From Umbilicaria muhlenbergii (Eukaryota; Ascomycota; Lecanoromycetes; Umbilicariales; Umbilicariaceae), in NCBI GenBank assembly GCA_000611775.1, contig KK106982.1, positions 3,453,404 through 3,517,403 on the forward strand: DNA of 64,000 bases, given 5' to 3'. Below are positions 31,174 to 45,333 of this stretch, in pieces. The translations under genes were made by a program, and so were the position numbers. Position 1 is the first letter of the stretch. The number at the start of each line of letters is the position of its first letter. Under the pieces are notes generated by a model. That model was not told the DNA's origin. It saw only the letters and a program-made list of their open reading frames with translations, and did no database searches.

Positions 31174-32273
31174 GATATGCATGGGCAGCGGTAATGTACT
31201 TTGACGGAATTGTTGACGAAATGTCGGAACAGATAGCATGGAAGTGTTTGAAGCAACCTATCACTGGAAAAACTCGCAAGGAGTGACTTCTGGCATGTGT
31301 GAGGAATCTTTCGCAGTAACACTCGTGCGGCCTCCAGCCCAAGGCTCCGGTGTCAACACAGCCCCAGTCGACACGGACAGTTGAAGTAAACCGTTTTCCC
31401 AGACCAGACACGCCAGCTGTCGTTCCTAGCCAGCAAAATCCATCTCTGAATCTTCCACATCTGAGACCAGCTTGCCCGCCTTGCACAGAGCTTTCAACTT
31501 AGTTAGCACAGGTAGCCCTCCGAAGCCCCTTCCTCGGCCGTACGACCCGTCTGCCTGCGGTCTCACTCCGAGTGTCTGACAGCTTGGCCCAATGCAGAGA
31601 TTCCCACGTGTAATGGTCTCAGTCTCGTGCTCAGAGGTGAAGTTCCTGACTTCACGTGCTGCTTTGGGGGGGGAGCGTAAAGCACAAGGTGGGCATGGGT
31701 TCCATTTAAACTGCTGGTGCTACGGGGTTGTCATGGAGCCAAGAGAGTGGGGTATTGGGCTATGGATGGCGACAACAACAATAGCGGAGACAAAAACTGA
31801 AAGGGCAGAACGGGGCAGGGTGTGGGTGATGAGGCTAGTCCATGGAGGTGCTTTATGTGCTTGGAGTCCGTCGAACTCTCTTCGGCTACATCGACGATAG
31901 CAGATCCACTGGTCAAAATCAATGCATTCTTTTCGATTGCTGGTACCACATGATAATTGTGTCCTCATACCTAAGCCACCGCAATAGTATTTGGCGCACC
32001 TGAGCTATTAATTCGACATGGATGGGACGCTACAAGAAAATGAAAAACCCAACGCCGGGGTATCATGCCACGACGACAATCCACAGAAGTACTCGAGCGC
32101 CCACCCATGCACTCGTGTCATCGTGCATATGTTACAGGAGTTGCTCGGCTTCAATGTTTCTTCTTGCCGCCCGACATATTCTGCTGGCCTTTTTATGCAA
32201 AATGCAAATCTGAATGTATATTTGAACAGATCATATAGAGAGCGAAGAAGCCGGAGAAATGATGAGCGGTTTT
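31174..32273. other. Gene-poor interval, right part (1.1 kb)
   Basis: Between the decarboxylase relic and the UTP5 stop codon. Short frames only; nothing recognisable. Confidence 0.4.
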
Positions 32274-34895
32274 TTATCTCTTCTTGGGTACTAGTCCGTT
32301 ACTCATCTTCATCTTGGCAGCGCGCTTTGAGGGAGGCGCTTCGGGCTCGCTTTCTTCTTCTTCGTTCATGGAGTCGATATCGTCGTGGTTGATATCGTCC
32401 TCTGAGGCCCCTCCGCCCGATTCCGTATCTGTCTCGGAGGCTTCATCGTCGATGAAACCACCTTCACTGCTGTCACTGCCTTCATCTTCGGAATCTGCGA
32501 TCACGCCATTTGTAGTCGTTGGCATCTCGTCATCTGAGTCATCATCGTCACTTTGTTCCTCATCGAAGGCACTGGAACCCGCGCCTCCCTTGGTACGCCT
32601 CTGTGTCCTTGTCTCGCCAGCAACAGCATTCCCTCTCTCCTCATCCTCAGAATCCGACTCTTCTTGGCCCTCGACGTAGATAACCCCCTCCTCGTCTTCT
32701 TCTTCGTCATCTTCCTCAAAGGACTTGCCGGATCGAGAGCGCGCCTGCACAGCTTTTCGCAAATTCATCTGCGCTTCGAGCATGTCGAGCTTACCCTTCA
32801 GACACAGCAGTGATTGTAGGCTGTTTGCCCGTTCCTTTACAACGCGGTGCAGTGAGCTGAGCTTCTTCATAATCTCTGGTTGGCTCGCAAGATAGCCACC
32901 GTGCGCCACCAGCGTCCACTGCACCCATACCATCATGCTGCCCGCACGTCCGGGTCTGCTATGTAGTCGTTCGGCTAGTTTCTGCAGAAGGGCTGCAGCG
33001 AGCGAGGAGTCAAGACGTTCGATTGTGCTTCGCACTGTGCTCAGATCATGAACGTGGAAGCATGTCTCTAGTAGGTTGACGTCATTCGTGCGAAGGGACT
33101 GTGTCAAGATGGTGCCTAGAGACATGCCTGACGGAAGCTGTAATGATTTCTCCCCAGTCTTTGTCGAGGCCTGGGGATTCGCGTTGTCGAATGTAGCTGC
33201 CACGTCGACGATTTCGGGAGCATTGGCCTTGAGTAGGTCTCCAAACGAGGGTTCTTCTACCTTCTCCGAGTTCTCCTCATTAGCGTCCTGTGCATCGGCC
33301 ATCTCCTCGTCGGTGGCATTGTTAGGCTCCGGTTCTCGATCTCGCGCATCTGATTCGCCAATGCTGGCATCTTCGGAATCGCTGTCCTCCTCTTCACCGC
33401 TCGAAATATTAATCACATCCCGCTCTCCTGAGTCCATTTGGACATCTTCGGCGCCTCCTCCACTAGCGACAACCGCATGTGACTCGTCCACCTGGCTCTT
33501 GCCCAGGTCTTTAACACCATTCATAGCGGCGGCAATGACAGTACTGCTACTTTTCCGACCGACAAGCTCCTTTGTCCCAGACCATAGAAGATCGCTAGAT
33601 CCATAGTCTCGCCATCGGATTCTTTCGAACACCAAATTCACTCCGCCCTCCGGCCACACCATTAGTAGGTCGTTGTCTCGGAACGCTATATCCATTAGAG
33701 GTACTGCTGCGGCAGGCTTATCCGGCCTTGTCATTTTGAGAAGCGCAATCGCTTTCCTCGTCATCTGCTTCCTCTTCACTTTCACGCTTGCAGTGTTGTT
33801 GGAGCTGCTGGCGAAGCTCTGAAAGGGAGCTGGAAACAGTTCAACCACGCCTCCTTCTGTGAGAGCCGCGACCACTTGCCTGGACTGCAAAGCATGTTCT
33901 CCGTCGTCCGCGGCTGCATCGGAAGTGAAAGTCAGACGCTGCACATCATTCTGCGCAACAAGTGATCCGACGAGTTTACCCTCATTCACGTCAAATACGC
34001 TCATAGAGCGGTCTGATTCGGCGGCCGTCAAGAATTGCGGGGATAGCTTTGTTGAGGTTGGCGCAGATGTTATGATGGTATGTACTAGATTCGTAGAGGC
34101 TGGAAAAGGAGAAGACTGGCTCGAGTCTCTCGACTCTGGGTCTATGATGTATGCGGTGTGCGACGCACATATAACAGGCGGGTCCGTAGGCACAGGCCGG
34201 CCCAATGTTGTACAAGTTGCGGATATATCTGATATGACTCTTCAGAAGAGTCAGTCTCACGGCAAAAATGTTTCCTTTGGTAAAGGTCATGCGACTCGCC
34301 TTAATTTTCTGCCCTTTTGCAAGTCCCATTGCACCAGCTTTCCATCACCATTACCCAAACTCCACCCTTCAGCACTTGACCGAGTGCTTGTGAACTTGAA
34401 GTCCCTCACACCTCTTGTATGCTCGGTTTGTACGCCCTTCAGCTCGCCAACGATCCTACCCTCAAGTGGAGAGAACATGCGTATACTCGAGTCGGAGCCG
34501 CTGGTGCCAAAGGCAAGGCAAAGATCGCTGTTGTCAACTTGCCCGTTGAGACCATTGGCCGGCTCATTCCGCTTTCTCTTCTTCTTGGATGATTGCTCAT
34601 GGCCGTCCTGATGTTTGCTCGGATAGTATCCCCAGTCTAAACAGCTGATGGTCGCTTTCGAGGCGACGGGGTGCTCACAGCGAAGACGGCCCGTGTCAGT
34701 GTCGTGGATGCGTAAATGCTGTGAATCCAGGCCTTGTATCACCGAAGCAAAGAGTGACAATTGGTATGTGGACGGGGAGAAAGCGGATCGAAGTATTGAC
34801 GAGCTCGTGGCGGACTGTGTGGACGAGGCCGTAGCTGGAGCTGCAGAGGACGATACCTTGGAGGCCGTTGCGTGGGACGACTTTTTGCTGACCAT
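32274..34895 (-). CDS. UTP5: Utp5 (WDR43-like), small-subunit processome WD-repeat protein
   Basis: Exons 34895-34300 and 34239-32274 encode 853 residues. The N-terminal half is a divergent WD propeller (LCLAFGTSGSDSSIRMFSPL, GDGKLVQWDLQKGRKLR, ICASHTAYIID, FLTAAESDRSMSVFDV). A Utp12 domain follows at about residues 560-680 (SLGTILTQSLRTNDVNLLET, RPGRAGSMMVWVQWTLVAHG). Long acidic serine tracts and a basic KR-rich C-terminus are typical of nucleolar proteins. The family acts in the t-UTP/UtpA complex for pre-18S rRNA transcription and processing. The intron (34240-34299, 60 nt) appears to start with GC: only AG|GCGAGT to the AAG acceptor keeps the frame (KLR-VISDIS), with a CTGAC branch site. 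Confidence 0.88.
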
Positions 34896-37114
34896 TTTGC
34901 TCGTCTCGTGCTCTCAAAGGAACGACCCAAGATTAGATAGAGAAGAAAGTCCAAGCACGCAAAGATATGAATCCAGCAGGCCTCATCGGTCGCCAGTGTC
35001 TCGAACGGGAAGCTGTTTCTATACGCCCACTTACGTCGTACATTTTCTTGCTGCGCTGTGGAAAAAAGTTCGCGAGATAATCTGAACTCACGCTACTTTC
35101 CGTATCTGACATAGTGCAGCTCGGCCAGAGTTGCCCCGCTTGCCGGTCGCTCCAAGCTTTTTGATTTTCTTCATGGTAAGATTACCAAAGCACGTTCATC
35201 ACTTGCGCGCTTTCTCAGGCTTGCAGTCGCACATCTAAAATTGTCACTATTGCTTCTGTACCTTACGAGGCACGAGGCAAGGCAAGGTATGCACTGGGTG
35301 AGCGTGCACCTCCGAGGTTCAACAACCTAGCATGCATTTATTCTGTCTGGATGCACTTCTATTTCCTTCGCTCCCAGTCGATTTACTCTGCGAGCAAGAT
35401 GCGTAAAGAAAGAAGTCCTTGCTGCGTACGAGAATTTGTCCCCTTTGCCACATGGTACCCTATTGTTTGTAATGCCGCGCAGTCTGACCCTCAAGCTTCC
35501 AAAATCGTCGTCGCAGGCTGCAACGCTTATGGCTCTTTTAGACTCCATAGCCCGCTGCCTTTGAAGCTGCTATTGGCGCTGCTTGCTTTATCTAGAATTC
35601 CATACTTTGCTCCTCTCCCTTCGAATCGTGTCCTTAGTTTTCTCGCTTCAGACGCGATTCCTCTCATCTGCGGGACTCTCATTTTCTCGGTTGTGTCCAG
35701 AATGTCGCAGCGAAAGCCTCGAGTGCATGACACAGCCTGTATCATCGCTAGCCTTCTCGAAAGTGCTGCTTCAGACAAGGTCGTGTGACCTTGGATGTTT
35801 TCGTGGTCGAGTGTTGAGGTGGCAAGGGGATTTGCCGTACAGTAGTTGAGTCATCACATCGCCTCCGCGGATAGAGTCGGACATTGCGGGACCAAAAGCA
35901 AAGCGAGCGAGCCTGGCGACGAACTCGACACGGAGGCTTCACGATGACGACTCTGCAGACATGTCAACAGAGCGACGGACCAGCTTGGGCGATCTGACGA
36001 TGAAGGACGCTGGATACTTCAGGTGCCGTCTGGCGGCGGCGTGAGCGGATGGGTGTGCGTGTGTGTCGATGGGATGCTTTTCTGTTCTCGATGTAAGGGA
36101 GCGGCAATAGGGGGTCGCTTCGTCGCCGAGCTAGCATAGATGCAGTTAGCGCCATGCATCATAACGGCGCTAGACCGGGGTGCACTTTTCTCATCAGACA
36201 CATAAAGAGTGACGGATGCTCGTTCGTCCTCTCGGTGTCTTATAATACCTCGGCGCGTCCCCCCTCGAGCTTCCGACCCTTCTTCGATCACGCATCCCCG
36301 ATCAGGCTGAAAGGCCAAGGCGAAAAGGCAGCAGCATCATCATCATCATCACACCGGACGCGGAACCTGCCACCTCTGCCGCTGCCCACCCTCACCACCA
36401 CCGCCACACCGCCCACCTCATCAGCCAGTCACAATAAAACCCGCGCCCGCCTTTGCGCTCGACGGGGCATTTGTCGGGTCGGTCATCCAGAGATCGGATT
36501 TCATAGCTCGTGTCTCATATCTCGTGACTTAAAGCTCAACTGATCTGCCACAACACCATTCGAACTTCAGATTTCGCGACCGCAATTTGAAACGCGGTTC
36601 ATCAGTCGCGTAATCCCTCGGCTCGCTTTGATTAGTTTGACCGCTGAGGAGCCTCACGCCCGCACTGTACTCGCTTCTCTCCTCTCTTCTGACGTCGCAA
36701 AATAATTGAAGCTATTCGCAACCACAAGGGCAATTACCCTTTCGGGCGGGATATCACGACACCCCATTGACACCGTGGAAAACACTCACTTACAATAACA
36801 GTCGCACCTGCCATTCACATCCGTATTCACATTCACATTCGCCAGAGTCATCATTTTCATTCACTCTTTCTTTCAGGTACAAGATTCTTGTAATCTTCGT
36901 GTTGTATTACTTCTGTACCTTTATTTATTTTTTCCAAGTCGCGACTTCGATCTCAATCCATCACCGCACACAGACCGCCTCACTTCACTGTCAACTCTTC
37001 TGGCGCGTTTGTCGCATTTCATATCGACCTCGGCTTTGATAAAGTGATACATCCACGCGCCCATCTCATTGTTACCATTCATCACAGGTCTTCCTTGGCC
37101 TGAGCAACTCGCGC
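34896..37114. other. Divergent promoter region of UTP5 and BDF1, 2.2 kb
   Basis: No gene seen. A CAT-type microsatellite and pyrimidine/CACC-rich stretch (36330-36425) and long AT/pyrimidine tracts (36800-36960) suggest a long 5' leader of BDF1. Confidence 0.45.
36332..36352. repeat. (CAT)n microsatellite
   Basis: About five CAT/ATC trinucleotide copies in a row in the upstream region of BDF1. Confidence 0.6.
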
Positions 37115-39955
37115 ATGGCAGTGTCTTTGTCGCAAGCTCCAGAGAGTGTTGTCATGGATTCGAAGTCGCTCTCCGAGACTCTATCAGGTGAAACAACTGT
37201 GGACGCGGACTCAAAACAGTGAGTGACCTTCAATCGTAGACTTGAATAGCTAACATCAATGCGCGTACTGACCTTTTCATAGAGATGCTTCCCACAGCAC
37301 AAGTTCCCTGGGAGAAATGTCTGTCCCGATAGCTGACGCTCTGTTGCCACCTGTTTCGAACGGCGTCGATGTCACTGAGGACCAGGCAGATGAACGACAA
37401 CGAGCAGAGGAGCATGTTCCCGCATCCCTACCCAATTTCGAGACAGGCGCAACAGTAACCTCATCTGATCCACTAGCACCTCCGGCTCTATCCGCTGTCA
37501 CGGTTCCGTTGACTGAGTCGGCGGCTGTTGACTCAACGCTCAAGGATCCTGCACCTCAGCCGGTTACGTCAGATTTGCGACAAGAAACCCAACCCGTTAC
37601 CCAGCAAGCGGCGGCCGTTATCAAGGAGCAAAAGCACCAGCTTGATCTAGAGCGAGATCCCCAACTGGCCAATGGCTTGGCGCATAGCGATAGCGATCCT
37701 ATAGAGAGGACCAACGATCTACCCCCTGTCCATATCGACGAACATGAGAAAATGGATACTTCTATGGCAACCGATCCGGTCCCGGCGACCACGACTGCTG
37801 AGCTGCCACACCACCCTGCAGTCCCGATGGTAGATGGTACCTTACCTGAAGCGCCGGTGGATCCCGCAACATCACCTGCACTCCTCCAACCACAGCCTCT
37901 CGGAAACGACCAAGAGATGCAGGACGCCCCCCCTCCATCACCGGGCAAAATTGCACGGAGTCGAGATGACGAAGATATGGAAGAGGGGCCGGCGACAAAA
38001 CGCTCCAGGACCGATGAGGATGGTTCCGCTGTGCCCGAATTCAAAGTCCCAGATCTGCCGCCACTTAGTACTACCGAAAATGGCACGCAATCCGAGGGAC
38101 CGAGAGTCGATAGCTCACAGGCAATTACCAAAACACAGCATAAGTTTCTACTCAAGGCTGTCCAGAACATCAAACGTACAAAAGACGCCGCACCATTTAG
38201 TGCGCCTGTCGACTTCGTGGCCTTGAACATACCAAGTTATCCAAAGATCATCACAAATCCGATGGACTTGAAGACAATGGAAGAGAAACTCAAGAATGGC
38301 CAGTACACATCAGTAGATACGTACGTGGCGGACTTCAACCTAATTGTCGAAAACGCTGCTACTTTCAACGGACATGAACATCCTGTCACCCTGATGGCAA
38401 AAAAGATCAAAGAGGCTTTCGACAAGCAGATGAGCCATCTGCCCGGCCCCGACGTTCCCGAGTCATCTTCAGCGGATAAGAAGGCGAAGAAAACTGCCGT
38501 TGCTCCAGCAGCTAAGGCAGCGGCTCCCCGGCGGGAGTCTAGATCTTCTCTCGGAGGCAGCGCGCGCTCGCCCACTACACCAGCAGCAGCGTCACCGCAA
38601 ACGTTTGCACTGGGGCCGCAAGGCGTACCGCTGATACGACGCGATTCTACCACCGGTGATGGGCGTCCGAAGCGGGAGATCCACCCGCCTCCCCCTCGTG
38701 ATCTGCCTTATGCAAACCAGAAACCTAAGAAGAAGAAATACCAGTGGGAGCTGAAGTTCTGCCAAGAGGTTATGAACGAGATGAACAAGCCAAAGTATCA
38801 GGGCATTGGCTATCCTTTCTACAACCCCGTTGATCCTGTCGCGTTGAACATTCCCCACTACCACAAGATAATAAAGAGGCCAATGGACCTGGGCACGATA
38901 GGCTCGAAGCTCAAGGGCGGCCAATATGAAAACGCGAAGGAATTCGAGGGTGATATACGTTTAATGTTCCAAAATTGTTACAAATTCAATCCTCCTAACG
39001 ATCCTGTGAACGGCATGGGCCACCAATTCGAGGGTGTGTTTGAAGAAAAGTGGGCAGAGAAGCGGCATTGGCTCGAGGATCATGTGCCTGGGTCTGGTCC
39101 GCAAAGTCCTGGTAGCTCTCCAGAGCCTGAAGAGGAAGAGGAGGAGGATGACGAGGATGACGAGGAAGAGGAAGAGAATCAGCTTACAATCTTACAGAAG
39201 CAAATTGCAGCCATGTCCAAACAGGTCGAAATGATTCAGAAGAAGAAATCATCTCCTCCGGCGTCGGGCAAAAAGGCAAGCAAAGCATCAAAGCCCGTGA
39301 AGAAGGAAGCAAAGAAGAGCAGCTCCGCAGCTCCGGTCAAGAGCGAGAAAAAGGGATCATCGAAACCTGCAAAGAAGGAGAAGGCGCCGTACGTCACGTA
39401 TGAGCAAAAGCAAGATATCTCCAACCGCATCAACAGTCTTCCCGAATCCAAGATGGCAACAGCACTCAAGATCATCCGTGACAATATGCCTAATCTAAAG
39501 GTAATGTTTGAGATTCTTATCTATGACACTATTTTAAATTACCTAATACATTGGCATGAAATTAACCTAGACCAGGGTGTCCAAGAGGATGAGATTGAGC
39601 TCGACATCGACGAGTTGTCCAATGAGGTACTTTTCAAGCTTCTGGGCTTCGTTCGGAAATACGCACCACGTCCCGAAGACTCTCCGCCACCTCGCCAGCA
39701 GCCTACCGCTCCATCAACTGTCGCGCCCAGCCGACCGAAGAAAAACAAGCCCATGAGCAAAACTGAACAGGAGGCACGTATCAGTGAAATAAACGGAAGA
39801 CTAGCACAGTTCCAAAACCCAGCACCAGGTAAATTCCGCCCTTTCTGTTAGCATATATTCGCCAGCGTACTTATTTTTCTATAGTTAAACACGAGAATTC
39901 AGCAGACGAGTCGAGTGGTGATGAGGATGACAGCGATGAGAGTGAAGAGGAGTGA
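37115..39955 (+). CDS. BDF1: BET-family double bromodomain protein (Bdf1-like)
   Basis: Exons 37115-37218, 37283-39500, 39576-39828 and 39885-39955 give 881 residues. Bromodomain 1 is near residues 318-425 (KFLLKAVQNIKRTKDAAPFS, PMDLKTMEEKL, AATFNGHEHPVTLMA with the acetyl-lysine-binding Asn). Bromodomain 2 is near 520-625 (QGIGYPFYNPVDPVALNIPHYH; MFQNCYKFNPPNDPVNGMG). An acidic tract, a lysine-rich region and an ET (NET) domain follow (KMATALKIIRDNMPNLKGVQ, ELDIDELSNEVLFKLL), then an acidic tail in the last exon. The family binds acetylated H4 and works with TFIID and SWR1. The intron 39501-39575 (75 nt) is a multiple of three with no stop; it would insert 25 residues into the NET domain, so splicing is needed for a normal fold. 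Confidence 0.94.
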
Positions 39956-41891
39956 GGGATCACAGTCTTTGCTGTGCTCTTACTCGTCATGGAGAGGGCT
40001 CTATGCTGTGCTTTCGACCCCAAGCATCATCAACACTATTACCACACGTACCACATGCTTCTCCATACCTGTCTACTGTTACTTATACTACAGCCATCGA
40101 TGTTGTATTAGCGTGTGCTTTCAAGATGCGCCGCTTCTGCGGTGACGAGATTGCCAAAGGACGCGGTGGAATTAGCGGATAGTTCTCTCACGAAGCCGTC
40201 CCTGCAATTGCCCTTGTTCGGGGAACATTAGCCAAGTCGTCTTTTGAAGGACATGGGCTTAGTGCGGCTTCTTGTGTACAGATTACCTAGATTTTGTGCC
40301 TAGATAGAAAGCATCCAAAGCCATCTGTTAGCTCTCACCTTGGTATGTCGCCATCACCCGATAAAACAGTCGCAGGAGTTGTATCATATGGTTCCCCATG
40401 ATGGATTCTGATGTTAGCGATGATAGCGGTGTATGAGTAGCTTGTGCAAGAATGGCGCCGCTGTACCTCAACGCTTATCGTTTGATAGCACGCACTGACA
40501 ACATCGACCTGTGCTGATGCCTCCGCCTTGATTGCTTCGGAGCCAAGTGCAAATTGGATCATCCTTCCAATCAAGGGCCCTACTGGGAAACTTGATGAGC
40601 GCATGCGTGAAAGTGAAGAGTGTTCGGTGGGAACCTCAGAAGGATTTAGGGAAGGGTAGCTTATCATCTAGTATAGCCAGCTAGATGCTGTGCCGGGGAG
40701 GTTGAGCAGCATGCAAGCAATCGTCAACCTGAGATTGGAAGGTTCCATCGCGAAATTCCGAAAGCGATTCTTCAAGGATGTAGAGAAGTCCATCAGGTCC
40801 ATGAGAGTGATAGCCTTGCGACCGCACAATGACTGACAGCAAGGAGAAACAGACGCAGCTTGAGCAGATAAAAATATCCACTTGGGAACTCCAAGGAAAT
40901 ATACTCCCTGGCTGGTTCGAACTACTACCGTCAGTGTCTGCCTGTACGTTGTAAAAGGCTCTGGGACGCCAGCAGGTGCTGGACGGTGCTGTACAAACAG
41001 CTCTAGATTCCTTGCTGTCACCTGTATATGCATCGAACTCTCGAGCATCTCCTTGAAGGTTGAAGAAATTGTCAGCCTCAACAAAACTGGGGATGCCGTG
41101 GTCAGGATATCGTCGAGAATTTCGCGGTAGTTGATGATTGCTCCGTATGCATGCTTCGGATGACGATGACCACGTTTCAACCTCGAGCTCTTTTTGAGTA
41201 CTGCTTACGTGCCACCTGAGTAAGGCAATGATCTCAGTGAGTACACATGGTTTGCTTCGTCGATGAGTGTTAGTGTCTACGGCCTTGAACTAGGCGTTGG
41301 AATATGTGGGAATATTTGCGTCGCCTTCTATAGGGTTGAGCTTGACATGCTTAGATCCAAACGTCTTCAGGATACAAGACTCTCAATTGGGCGAGCTTGA
41401 AGACTGAGTTTAGAAAAAGAGCCTCTTATTCCAGACCGTAGAAAAGGTAAGGAGATGGGAGCACAACAGTGGAGCTCCCAAAGTAAAGGAATCGTGGTTT
41501 TGCAAGACAGAATATGGAGAGCAAGGCATGGATCATTATTCCTCGTGAGAAATGCAAAACAGTCATAGTAGACACTAGTGAATAGTACTTGAGACAAATC
41601 AACTGTGAAGTCGACATTCCGATAATTCTGTCAAGTGCTGCTTGGAGAGCCTGGTGAGGTACGGCGCTTTGCGGCTGAGAAGAAAGTTTCCCCAAAAATT
41701 CCAAGTCGCGTCGTGCTTGAGTAGAAAGATACTTGGCATGCCTGGCCTTCTGCCATCTGATCTACCACTTTTACTAAGATATTCGAGCATTTCCACCCAT
41801 GCCCCTGTCTTCACAGCGTCTAAGCCAGCTGTGACCGAACCGGTCCCGGACAGGAAGACGGAAGTCCTAGATCTACTTCTACACCAGCGCT
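39956..41891. other. Gene-poor interval, 1.9 kb
   Basis: The longest open frame (about 170 codons on the minus strand at 40668-41180) has no ATG at its start and matches nothing I know. No RNA gene or repeat is seen. Confidence 0.45.
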
Positions 41892-43537
<1,646 letters not shown>

Positions 43538-43864
43538 GTGCTTTGGCAGGGAAAAGTGGCCTATGTGACGGCGTTCGTTATCTACCGCTGCTGGGGTGGC
43601 TTGTATGACATCCGGAGTTTCAAGCAGGTTGCGCGGTGACCGGCTGCTATGTTTTAGAAAAGCCTGGGGAGGTCGGCCACGTTTGGCATCTAGAGATACT
43701 CATGACGAAAGAAGTTCATGTTCATGTGCGTCCATTCTCAAATTCTTCATTGGGCATTCTACTGCATCCATGTGACACTTCGGAAGGATACCACACTCTT
43801 GCTACAAGAAACCCAACGCTTCCAGTCACTTTACTCTTCGTCATCGCTCGTCCCATCCCGAATC
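43538..43864. other. Intergenic, convergent gene ends
   Basis: 327 bp between RVB1 and DJ-1/PfpI stop codons. Nothing else recognised. Confidence 0.4.
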
Positions 43865-44664
43865 TCAATTGAATTCCCCAAACATTTCCGGTTTCAGCAT
43901 GCCCTCTCCACCAGCATACTCCTGGCCCCGTCCGCCCACATCCGCAATCTCCAGCATACACTCAACTAGCTGCCTCTTCTCCGGCCACCGCTCCCTCATA
44001 AATGCCGCCATCATATCCAACCCATTCGTCACCCCCCCACTGCTCCACAAATCCCCATCCCGGACCCACCTCTTGTCCTCCCAGTGCGTCTCCGGGTACT
44101 GTGCTTGGAGCATGGGCAGCAGCATTTTGGGAGCGGTGGCGCGTTTGGAGGCCAAGAGATTAGAGGGCAGGGCGACGAAGACGCCGGTGCAGACGATAAG
44201 CAAAGCGGAGCCGGAGTGGACTTGCTTTTGCAGGAAGGATTGGATGGCTTCGGAGGGGCGGTAGGTGGGAGGGGGTCCGCCGAGGAGGAGGATGGAAAGG
44301 GGCGGGCAGGTGGAGATGGAATCCTGGGTTGTGGTTACGTTAGTAGTTGGTGCTGTGAGTCGCTTTGATTGATCCTGAAGGCACAGGTGATAGCCGAGGA
44401 CCGTCTAGGTTGGTAACGTACCGTGACCACGCACTTCATACCGCCCGTCAGCTGCTGGGGGCCTTCGCCTGTCTCGGTGATGAAGTGGAACTCCATTTCA
44501 ATGCCCATGTCGATGAGAGATTGCGGAAGCTGGCAGGCGCGGATGTAGTAAGGTTCCAGCATGCCTAGTACGTCTACCGGAGAGATGTCGAGAAGTTGGA
44601 CGCCTTCGCCACAAAGGAGAACACCCACTTGGAGGGGGGCCTTGGCGGCCTCTGTGACAGACAT
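43865..44664 (-). CDS. DJ-1/PfpI-family protein
   Basis: Exons 44664-44422 and 44323-43865 encode 233 residues. The N-terminus LQVGVLLCGEGVQLLDISPV with MLEPYYIRACQLPQSL and the later ILLLGGPPP and SALLIVCTGVFVAL show the flavodoxin-like PfpI fold; the Cys in IVCTG is the nucleophile-elbow residue, and SSGGVTNGLDMMAAFM follows as in ThiJ/PfpI proteins of fungi. Such proteins include isonitrile hydratase-like and glyoxalase-like members; the activity here is not assignable. The 98-nt intron joins KCVVT to DSISTCPP in phase. Confidence 0.9.
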
Positions 44665-45333
44665 TGTGAGAGGGATCGAATCTTATCAAGACCAAGGGGT
44701 CGAATTCTCTGTCTGGACGACTTGAGGAGGTGGATGGCGTTATGGAAGATTTTCCAGAGGAGTTAAAGGGCTTCTTATATGCCACGACAAGTTACTCGGT
44801 GCATTGACTTGAACTGCAGGTCGATTCCGATCAGGCAACAGCTTTTCTACCCTGTATCGAGACATCAGCCATTGAGGAAAGTGGAGCGTTTAACCAGCGC
44901 AATCTTGCTCGCCGGTATGATAATCTCGTAAATCCATCCCGGTAACTAGATCTTCCAATGCAGCAATTGTTAGGCTTGCAGAAGAGTTGTGAGTGGCTTG
45001 CAGACTGGCTGACTTCGTAGACCATGACTGGATCGGCGCTTTGATGGGAGCTACCTCCACTATACTGCGCGACACCAAAAGAGCGTGAGGATGGCTGGAA
45101 ACTGTTCGATGTTGATACCTGAGGCCTTAGGCAACAACGCTTGTACCTTAGTGGCGTACCGCCAGAAGCGAGGTAGGGCAACATCGCGGAGCATGGCACC
45201 TCGGATAGGAAAGTGCCGTTCAGGATAATTCAGCTCATTGACCAGGGGATTAGGCAGCAAATGAAAATTCTGGTTCAGTAAGCTTCGAGAAATAGACTGG
45301 AAGCACTGCGGAGATAGGGCGCACCATGATTTG
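44665..45333. other. Intergenic, 0.67 kb
   Basis: Upstream of the DJ-1-type gene and downstream of the AKAP7-like gene (both minus strand). No gene seen. Confidence 0.4.

Noticed and set aside
40668-41180. 170-codon open frame on the minus strand
   Set aside because: It begins with TTG, not ATG, has no recognisable motif and no splice continuation; it looks like chance.
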